From the NCBI GenBank assembly GCA_913040875.1, contig CAJWHX010000105.1, forward strand, positions 1-9,432: a DNA stretch of 9,432 nt, in the 5' to 3' direction. A model generated the notes under the pieces. It saw only the letters and a list, made by a program, of their open reading frames with translations. It was not told the DNA's origin and did not search any database. Origin of the DNA: an uncultured Pseudomonadota bacterium (GTDB lineage: Bacteria; Myxococcota; UBA796). Positions 1 through 5,413 of the stretch are shown here, piece after piece (position 1 is the stretch's first letter; the number at the start of each line of letters is the position of its first letter). The position numbers and the translations under genes are program-made.

Positions 1-81
1 GATCCCATTCACTTCCAAGTCTCTAAAGAAGGTATGAAGCCCCAACTGTACAAACTTACGTATCCAAATGACCATTACCAT
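1..81 (-). CDS. Partial gene, N-terminus of a possible PlsC-type lysophospholipid acyltransferase
   Basis: Seen: an ATG at 81-79 (a second in-frame ATG lies at 75-73) opens 27 uninterrupted codons that run off the window at base 1. It follows the SD-like GAGGAG at 95-90, 8 nt upstream. The peptide begins MVMVIW and ends with FFRDLEVNGI. Family knowledge: PlsC-like 1-acyl-glycerol-3-phosphate acyltransferases often start with a short amphipathic stretch, then a 'F-F-R-x-x-x-V-x-G-[IL]' segment about 20 residues before the HX4D catalytic motif, which would lie outside this window. Inference: this is the start of such a membrane-associated enzyme of phospholipid synthesis or remodelling. The gene begins 49 nt after the TPR gene stop, so it is probably the next gene of that operon. 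The gene start is fairly sure; the family is tentative because only 27 residues are visible. Confidence 0.5.
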   Translation of the reverse strand, partial: MVMVIWIRKFVQLGLHTFFRDLEVNGI

Positions 82-83
82 TG

Positions 84-108
84 TGTACACTCCTCTTCGG
101 AGTATACA
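84..108 (-). promoter_or_regulatory. Hairpin sequestering the Shine-Dalgarno of the left-edge gene
   Basis: In the minus-strand transcript, bases 108-99 (UGUAUACUCC) pair with 93-84 (GGAGUGUACA) around a GAAGA loop. This gives a 10-bp stem with a single G-U wobble. The GGAG ribosome-binding core (93-90) is fully paired, and the ATG lies 2 nt past the stem. There is no U-tract after it, so it does not look like an intrinsic terminator. Inference: it could limit translation initiation, like an RNA thermometer or translational attenuator, unless ribosomes or a factor open it. Confidence 0.42.
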
Positions 109-130
109 GGTGTCGGCAGATTTTGAGTGG

Positions 131-1018
131 TTACCACAGCATCCGTTGTGCCATCTTACGAGTTCGAGAAAAGCACCCTTCCAGTGTCACCAACTTTTGC
201 TTAATTGCACGAACTTTATCGGGCAGTTCCATTTCCTGATAAATTCGAGCCTTAGTAAGCCACACTTCAGGAGCATTCGCCGCGAGAGATTCTGCCAACT
301 CTAGATAGGTCTTCGCATGCGCAACATTTTTGTTGTTGAGCCACATGATTGCCAAGGAGTTTAGAGCAAACCACGTCGGTCTTTCTTGATTGGACACATG
401 AAAATAATACTGTCCCGCATTGTTGATATCGCCTTGTGCTTCAGCGATCATTCCCCAAAGGGTATACTTCATCACCTCATCGTCTGCCACCTTTTCAGAC
501 AACTGCAAAATACCATTGGCGTCGTTATCTTCTAGATACAGCATCCCTTGCAACAAGGGGTCTACCGGTGGATACTGAGCCAACAGATCCCTGTGCTTTC
601 TTAATTCCCCAATATTGCCTTGGGAAGCATACAACTCTGCAAGACTCAAATGAACGATGGGTTTAACCGGCTCTGGGACCTCATCAAGCAGATTTTGAAA
701 GTACTGCACCGCCAGCGTTAGTTTACCAGTAATCCGCATAAATGCCGCGACAGCTCGATATGGTCCTACAGACTCTGGATTGTCGCGAATGATGCGATTG
801 AGACGTTTCATCACCAAGGGTCCCCTACCAGAACGAACATACAATCCAACCCAAGCGGCTAAGGCATCTGCATTGGTCGCATCATACCGCAAACACTGCT
901 CAATCTTTTGTTCGGCAACCTCTTGTGTTTTTCTACCGTCTGGAAGGGTTTCTTCTTCCCTCGTTTCTAATTCAGCCGCCTCTTGTAACCAACGGGCAAT
1001 ATCTTCTTCATAGGCCAT
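131..1018 (-). CDS. TPR-repeat protein, soluble, function unknown
   Basis: A 295-residue protein that is mostly helical with tetratricopeptide-like repeats. Repeat-like units with the small-residue/aromatic spacing of TPRs appear at about residues 45-80, 85-115, 118-150, 185-210 and 215-248; an example is the segment around ALNSLAIMWLNNKNVAHAKTYL. No signal peptide or membrane segment is seen, so it is probably a cytoplasmic scaffold. The ATG at 1018 is chosen because GGAG stands 6 nt upstream. An in-frame TTG at 1075 would add 19 residues but has no comparable site. The last 15 residues are basic (SRTRKMAQRMLW). The gene lies 90 nt downstream of the sigma-factor stop and 49 nt before the acyltransferase-like start, so co-transcription is likely. 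TPR proteins mediate protein contacts, but no partner can be named from sequence. Confidence 0.85.
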   Translation of the reverse strand: MAYEEDIARWLQEAAELETREEETLPDGRKTQEVAEQKIEQCLRYDATNADALAAWVGLYVRSGRGPLVMKRLNRIIRDNPESVGPYRAVAAFMRITGKLTLAVQYFQNLLDEVPEPVKPIVHLSLAELYASQGNIGELRKHRDLLAQYPPVDPLLQGMLYLEDNDANGILQLSEKVADDEVMKYTLWGMIAEAQGDINNAGQYYFHVSNQERPTWFALNSLAIMWLNNKNVAHAKTYLELAESLAANAPEVWLTKARIYQEMELPDKVRAIKQKLVTLEGCFSRTRKMAQRMLW

Positions 1019-1028
1019 AAACGACTCC

Positions 1029-1067
1029 AGGGAAGGTCCATGGCAATTTGTAGCCTTGACCCTCCCT
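1029..1067 (-). other. Intergenic RNA hairpin between sigma factor and TPR gene
   Basis: In the minus-strand transcript, bases 1067-1058 (AGGGAGGGUC) pair with 1038-1029 (GACCUUCCCU), giving 10 bp with one G-U. A short inner GGC/GCC stem (1055-1053 with 1044-1042) closes an 8-nt loop. The stem ends 4 nt before the GGAG of the TPR gene. There is no U-run, so an intrinsic terminator is unlikely. It may be an mRNA stability or processing element, or an attenuator of downstream translation. Confidence 0.35.
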
Positions 1068-1108
1068 TTCGTCAAACAGATTTGGCGTGTATCTGTGTAG
1101 ATTTACAC

Positions 1109-1831
1109 TCAAGCAGCGTGTTGCTTCACCAATCTTTGCATTCGACTGACTCCAGACTTTCTCAGTTGACACGCTCTAGATTCTGTCACTCCAAGAACCG
1201 ATCCAATCTGACGCAAATTCAGACCTTGCAAAAAGTATTGCTCGACCACAAATCGTTCTTTCTCCGGTAGCAGTGTCAATGCTTCACGCACAATACGATC
1301 TCCTTCTGTATTGACTAGATTCTGAACAACGTCCTGGTTTTGATCGGCGACACAATCTTCCAAAAAGTGAACCTCTGAGTCCCCCATTTTAAGATGGCCA
1401 CTGATGATTGTTCTACGCTGTGTCTCACCGCGAACTCGTCGAACATCAGCTTCAGACAGGTGAAGAACCTTGGCAATATTTTCATCGCTACGATCTTCCC
1501 CTTGACATGTGAGACTGTGTTCCGCTCTCTGAATCTCTTTTACTTGCTGACGAAGGTTTCGCGGCATCCAGTCTTCTTTCCGTAAGAAATCAAGCATGGC
1601 TCCATTGACTCGAATCTCGGCGTACACTCGAAAAGGCACATTCTTATCATCATCATAACGTTCCATCGCTTCCATTAGGCCAATGAAGCCAACCGATCGA
1701 AGCTCATCATACTCAATGTGGTCTGGTATTCGGCTTTTCACACGTTGAGCAACTTGATCAACCAAATGGGCATGGGCCAAAATACGCTTTTCTTTTTCTC
1801 GTTGTTTCAAAATGTTTGGATTCATAACCAT
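1109..1831 (-). CDS. fliA: RNA polymerase sigma factor, FliA/WhiG (sigma-28) family
   Basis: A 240-residue group 3 sigma-70-family protein, the usual FliA length. Region 2 covers about residues 20-94, with the core-binding and -10 recognition stretch YDELRSVGFIGLMEAMERYD, then VPFRVYAEIRVNGAMLDFLR and DWMPRNLR. The FR-x-YA-x-x-R-x-x-GAMLD and DW-x-PR signature is typical of FliA, SigD and WhiG. Region 3 is about 95-150. Region 4, with a helix-turn-helix near 206-226 (LRQIGSVLGVTESRACQLR), recognises the -35 element. The ATG at 1831 is chosen because GGAGG lies 5 nt upstream. Another in-frame ATG is 6 nt further in. An upstream ATG at 1888 would add a hydrophobic stretch foreign to the family. 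No flagellar gene or FlgM-like anti-sigma is in the window; the following genes encode a TPR protein and an acyltransferase-like protein. It may therefore direct flagellar genes elsewhere or a non-motility regulon. The control region carries a Fur-like element. Confidence 0.93.
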   Translation of the reverse strand: MVMNPNILKQREKEKRILAHAHLVDQVAQRVKSRIPDHIEYDELRSVGFIGLMEAMERYDDDKNVPFRVYAEIRVNGAMLDFLRKEDWMPRNLRQQVKEIQRAEHSLTCQGEDRSDENIAKVLHLSEADVRRVRGETQRRTIISGHLKMGDSEVHFLEDCVADQNQDVVQNLVNTEGDRIVREALTLLPEKERFVVEQYFLQGLNLRQIGSVLGVTESRACQLRKSGVSRMQRLVKQHAA

Positions 1832-1964
1832 AACAACCTCCAATCTGTTCAACTGAAGGAGTAGCAAGAAGTGTGCCAAACTGATCATAGGACAAAAATA
1901 CCAACATATAGCTCCATATCAATCGGTAAAATAGACCCTATCGATATTAAAAGCACATGCTCTA

Positions 1965-1993
1965 CTTATCTTATAAACCAACCATGTTATCAA
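1965..1993 (-). promoter_or_regulatory. Candidate sigma-70-type promoter of the sigma-factor operon
   Basis: On the minus strand, TTGATA (1993-1988; 5 of 6 to the -35 consensus) and GATAAG (1970-1965; 4 of 6 to the -10 consensus) are separated by 17 bp. Transcription would start near 1958, leaving a leader of about 125 nt. The -35 overlaps the Fur-like element, as expected for a repressed promoter. The region is AT-rich, so chance matches are easy. Confidence 0.33.
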
Positions 1994-2016
1994 TTTTATT
2001 GATAATAATTATCAAT
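1987..2016. promoter_or_regulatory. Fur-type operator with three phased half-sites
   Basis: TGATAATAATTATCA at 2000-2014 is an exact match to the 7-1-7 Fur box (TGATAATnATTATCA) described for Bacillus Fur, and resembles the E. coli GATAAT-hexamer model. It sits in a longer array: TTATCAAT at 1987-1994, its inverse ATTGATAA at 1998-2005, and TTATCAAT again at 2009-2016. The three starts are exactly 11 bp apart and the spacers are 3 bp each. The element lies about 155-185 bp upstream of the sigma-factor ATG and covers its candidate -35 box. Inference: a Fur-family metalloregulator (Fur; Zur or PerR are possible) controls the sigma operon. The rest of 1832-2055 is AT-rich with no gene seen. Confidence 0.5.
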
Positions 2017-2055
2017 AATAATAATCGAGACTAACAATAGCAAACCTTCCGATTT

Positions 2056-2562
2056 TTATGGCTCTAAACAGGCGGGTCGACTGTCTATCTGGGCACCCTC
2101 TATTTGACTCTTTCCACTCGAATCATAGAGCTGCACCACATTAATTTCATGAAATGCCTTTAGTGTTGGCACGATCAAATCGTATACACTCAATGATCCG
2201 CAACCGCCACAATCTCCTTCTAATTGAACCTTCGCCACACCAGACTCAACCGCTTGAAGCTTGGCACCGCTTGAACCACAACCAATGAATCTTAACCCAG
2301 TTTCTTCTTTGGATGGACCCTGATATAGACTGTCTAGGGCAATCTGCGGTGTCCAAGATGGAACTTGACGCTTTACTGACTCTATACAGTCAGCCGAGCA
2401 CTCTGGAGATTTCGCAAAGTACAATACTCCTTCGATATTCGATTCTCTTTCTTCGATCTCTTTCTCGGAAGGCAATACCTGCTTTGGGACAACATTTGGT
2501 TCTGCTGTCTTCGATTCTATCGATGCTTCTTGACTACACGCCAGCCATACTGTCAGCCACAT
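2056..2562 (-). CDS. Cysteine-rich GerMN-domain lipoprotein
   Basis: A 168-residue predicted exported protein. The N-terminus MWLTVWLACS gives a lipobox-like W-L-A-C with Cys9 as the likely lipidated residue; the signal is only 8 residues and lacks Lys/Arg. A linker rich in Glu and Ser follows (about 10-44). Residues about 45-152 match the GerMN domain pattern: a 'GP-x-x-EE-x-GL' turn at 82-90, KLQAVESGVAKVQLEGDC at 101-118 (family: substrate-binding-like strands with 'v-x-x-G-x-A-x-V-x-L'), then PTLKAF and VVQLYDSSGK. Six further cysteines (55, 59, 95, 118, 121, 165) could form three disulfides, which is not usual for GerMN domains. The start has AGGAG 6 nt upstream. It is the last gene of the envelope cluster, 44 nt after the hydrolase gene. 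GerMN proteins (GerM, some LpqB-like proteins) act in the envelope, but the biochemical role here is unknown. Confidence 0.72.
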   Translation of the reverse strand: MWLTVWLACSQEASIESKTAEPNVVPKQVLPSEKEIEERESNIEGVLYFAKSPECSADCIESVKRQVPSWTPQIALDSLYQGPSKEETGLRFIGCGSSGAKLQAVESGVAKVQLEGDCGGCGSLSVYDLIVPTLKAFHEINVVQLYDSSGKSQIEGAQIDSRPACLEP

Positions 2563-2606
2563 ATATGCTCCTATCTACTCTTGTATTTGCACCAACTTAT
2601 GGCACT

Positions 2607-4040
2607 TCACTCAGACTGTTGTACAATCCAATCGGATATTAACATTAACACTGTCGGATCTATAGTCTGCTCAATACTTCCATATTCCGATATCTGTCCC
2701 GTTTCAGCCTGTTGAAAAAGATGATTGGCACCCAATACGATTTCAATTGTCGATTCTGTGTCTTCTGGCAATGCCCTCTGGATAGCTTGAGTGTTGATGT
2801 CATCGGCTACTTGAAGATCTTTCTCCCCATTTAAAATGAGCACAGGGGCCCTTACTTTTGACCAATACTCCGAGGGTTCAAGCCTCAAGAATGTTTGAAA
2901 CCAATCATTGGCTTTCAGTTCTTGGAATTGCCTTAGAGTCGCTTGTGTAGTCTCTTTAGTCAACTCATTCTTCGACTGTGAGAGCTGTACGCTAAGAACA
3001 CCCTTTACACCTTGTGACTCTTCGATGCTATCTAGGTCTGATTGTACTGCCATCGTATAGTCTAATCTAAACTGATCTCGAACCTCAGAATCAGAAACCG
3101 CCAACATATCTAAATTCTGCTCTATCAAGACTTCCAGTCCATTCACCCCTGTTCCCGCCAGCGAAACAACAAAGGCCACTTCTTGATCAGAGGCTACAAT
3201 CCCAGCTATTAATCCACCCTCACTGTGACCGATCAACCCTACTTTGGATGCATCAATTTCTGTTTGTGCACCCATAAAAGTCTTCACCTGTGCGATATCT
3301 GAAGCAAAATCCAAGGTGGTCAAATCTTCTCGTACACCTGTACTATTACCAACTCCTCGATCATCTACTCGAATACTGGCTATTCCAATTTTGGCTAAGT
3401 GATCGGCAATCACTGCAAATGGCTTGTGCTCAAAGATCGTTTCATCTCGGTCTTGAGATCCGGATCCGGTAATGAACACGACAGACGGCCAACCATTCTC
3501 CGGCTTGTTGAGACCCGCGTTCGGCAACACAAGTGTGCCTGCCAATATGGTCCCCTCTTCCTTTAATGGAACCACCACTTCCTTAGTAGAATATGGAAAT
3601 GGTCGTATGGGTGTTTGTGGACGGTGAAGAGCCTCAGCCACTCCAACTTTTAAATCTGCCGGAAAAGTTTGCTTCATTTGATTCAATGTACCGTTCCACT
3701 CGGAGTCCGACACACGCTCAAAGTGATAGTATGCCCAAGCAATCTTAGGCGTCTTCGGTGGTTTCAATGTAAAAGACATCTCATCTGCTGTAACAATCAG
3801 ATCAGAGAGCGGCATGCCCTTAGCATTTTGCATCGGGATATCCATGTTCGCAGTCAACTGACCATCCACCACTGTAAAATGCACTGTATGTCCAAGAACT
3901 TGATCATTTGGAAGGACTACTTCTCCAGACCAGTGTGGATTGCCCTGCCAAAACTGTTGCTCCTTCTGCACCAACTTCACTGGTTCCACCCCTTGATTGG
4001 TCGACTTATTGGCACATGATAACCACAATGCAAGCCACAT
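2607..4040 (-). CDS. Alpha/beta-hydrolase lipoprotein (esterase/peptidase-like serine hydrolase)
   Basis: A 477-residue serine hydrolase with a lipoprotein-like start, MWLALWLSCA (Cys9; no positive residue before it). Residues about 30-140 form a beta-rich N-terminal domain common to secreted members of this group. The hydrolase core spans about 150-477. The oxyanion-region ITGSGSQDRDE is at 190-200. The DDRGVGNS motif is at 226-233. The nucleophile elbow is GHSEGG at 271-276 (Ser273). The acid is probably Asp408 in LILNGEKD and the base His440 in GANH. An insertion of about 85 residues (300-385) between the elbow and the acid probably forms the lid. All triad residues are present, so it should be active; the substrate could be an ester, a peptide or an acyl compound and cannot be told from sequence. 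GGAG lies 5 nt before the ATG. It starts 35 nt after the M14 gene stop, so it is probably co-transcribed. Likely location: outer or inner membrane, facing the periplasm or outside. Confidence 0.88.
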   Translation of the reverse strand: MWLALWLSCANKSTNQGVEPVKLVQKEQQFWQGNPHWSGEVVLPNDQVLGHTVHFTVVDGQLTANMDIPMQNAKGMPLSDLIVTADEMSFTLKPPKTPKIAWAYYHFERVSDSEWNGTLNQMKQTFPADLKVGVAEALHRPQTPIRPFPYSTKEVVVPLKEEGTILAGTLVLPNAGLNKPENGWPSVVFITGSGSQDRDETIFEHKPFAVIADHLAKIGIASIRVDDRGVGNSTGVREDLTTLDFASDIAQVKTFMGAQTEIDASKVGLIGHSEGGLIAGIVASDQEVAFVVSLAGTGVNGLEVLIEQNLDMLAVSDSEVRDQFRLDYTMAVQSDLDSIEESQGVKGVLSVQLSQSKNELTKETTQATLRQFQELKANDWFQTFLRLEPSEYWSKVRAPVLILNGEKDLQVADDINTQAIQRALPEDTESTIEIVLGANHLFQQAETGQISEYGSIEQTIDPTVLMLISDWIVQQSE

Positions 4041-4075
4041 AGATACTCCAAACGATGACTCTCGGCATATACTCG

Positions 4076-5401
4076 TTACTGTTTTTGAGCAGATGTTTGC
4101 AAAACAATTCGAATCGTGGCTGACCCTTCTCGTACATCGACCTTCTTTTGTGCATCAACGAACCCTTCCGCACGAATCTTTAAATCAATGATTTCTTGAG
4201 AAGGCAACATCAACGCAAAATCCCCCGTCTCTGAGACAGTCCACGTAAACTCTTTGCGTAACGTTTGAGGAAGATGAAGAGTGGCATCAGAGATTGGGTC
4301 TCCCTTTTGATCCACAACCACTCCACGAACAAAGGCCTTGGACTGTAACGTTTTCCAATAGGACTGAATGACCGATAGAGTATGATTTCTTGCCGCCTCA
4401 CGCTCTAAATGATCCATTGGCGCTAGGTTTTTGGGATATTCATATACAAATGATGGAAAATGATAGTTTTCAAAGAACCATCGAACTTCGCCCAAGTCAC
4501 TATTTGGACGCATTCTCTTAATATCGGCATCACCCAAAACCTCCTGCATGTTCGTAGCAAAACCATCCACCAACTGGGTCAGCACACCTGTTTCATCTTT
4601 GGTCAAATCGGGGGTGTACCAACCATTCCCACCTGTATGTACAGACAATAACGAAATGGTATTGCTACTGGCGAGCAATTCCATCAGTCCAATCGTTTCA
4701 GACTCGAGCTCTGTAGGTTCATCGCTCGGATGTAACAGGGGAAAGTTGGCAGCGATATCGACGCCCTCGTAGGCGTATGGTTCACAGGTACCATCGGTAT
4801 TGCGACCGTTCTTTTTCCCATATGTACTCGCATGTGCACGCCGCATGGACAACCATACACCGTCGGGGTTCACCATTGGTACAAACCACAAATTAAAATC
4901 TTGCAAGAGTGCGGCCCGTTCATCATCATGTTGAAGCAAGTATTCAATGGCATCCAATCCATAATTTGGACCAATAAGTTCATTGCCATGGATGGCGAAG
5001 GTGTGGACAATACTGGGTTTGTTGGTTTTCTCTGATTCCCCAATTAAAACCGCGTATACAGGATGACCAAAATGAGTGGAGGCAATTTGCCACAATTCAA
5101 ACTTATCTCCATGTGTATTCAGGAGTCTTCGAAGACGCTCATGATACATGTAAGGGTCGAGATAATGATTTCGATTGGCCAAATATGCGTCTTGAACCTC
5201 TGTATCTGACCAGCCAAACACTGCGCTTCTATATCCACCCTCAAGTGCCATCCACGCCGGCTTGTATCCCCTGTATCGGTCCATCTTGCGCTCTTCCAGA
5301 CTGACAATCTTTTCAAAAGATACTGACGGTTCATGCCCCGGACATTGCCAGGTATCCGCTAGGGACACCGATACTAGAAGCCACAATACTATAGCAATCA
5401 T
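4076..5401 (-). CDS. Secreted M14-family zinc carboxypeptidase-like protein with C-terminal CarboxypepD regulatory-like domain
   Basis: A 441-residue exported protein (numbered from the ATG at 5401). The signal peptide MIAIVLWLLVSVSLA has no Lys/Arg and probably ends before Asp-Thr-Trp. M14 zinc ligands are present: His138 and Glu141 in AIHGNE, and His255 in SVHTGG. NPDG is at 178-181, and the catalytic-Glu candidate is Glu321 in FVYEYP. The family hallmark D-[LP]-N-R-N-[FWY], whose Asn-Arg binds the substrate C-terminal carboxylate (Asn144/Arg145 in bovine CPA), reads DIAANFP here, so both residues are Ala (217, 218). Residues about 357-434 form a CarboxypepD_reg-like beta-sandwich (VRGVVVDQKGDPISDATLHL and following). 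An in-frame TTG at 5410 would add three residues. There is no clear SD for either start, and translation is probably coupled to the M23 gene, whose stop lies 12 nt upstream. Metal binding looks intact; specificity is probably changed or activity lost. Confidence 0.88.
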   Translation of the reverse strand: MIAIVLWLLVSVSLADTWQCPGHEPSVSFEKIVSLEERKMDRYRGYKPAWMALEGGYRSAVFGWSDTEVQDAYLANRNHYLDPYMYHERLRRLLNTHGDKFELWQIASTHFGHPVYAVLIGESEKTNKPSIVHTFAIHGNELIGPNYGLDAIEYLLQHDDERAALLQDFNLWFVPMVNPDGVWLSMRRAHASTYGKKNGRNTDGTCEPYAYEGVDIAANFPLLHPSDEPTELESETIGLMELLASSNTISLLSVHTGGNGWYTPDLTKDETGVLTQLVDGFATNMQEVLGDADIKRMRPNSDLGEVRWFFENYHFPSFVYEYPKNLAPMDHLEREAARNHTLSVIQSYWKTLQSKAFVRGVVVDQKGDPISDATLHLPQTLRKEFTWTVSETGDFALMLPSQEIIDLKIRAEGFVDAQKKVDVREGSATIRIVLQTSAQKQ

Positions 5402-5413
5402 ACAAGACAAGCA

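Noticed and set aside
1019..1075. Longer start of the TPR protein from TTG at 1075.
   Set aside because: TTG has no good ribosome site, the segment includes the intergenic hairpin, and the ATG at 1018 has GGAG at 6 nt.
1832..1888. N-terminal extension of the sigma factor from an ATG at 1888.
   Set aside because: The added 19 residues are hydrophobic and not found in the family; GGAGG stands 5 nt before the ATG at 1831.
1987..2016. The AT-only inverted repeats as an intrinsic terminator of the GerMN gene.
   Set aside because: The stems contain almost no GC pairs and no U-tract follows in the minus-strand transcript; the 11-bp phasing and Fur-box match favour an operator.
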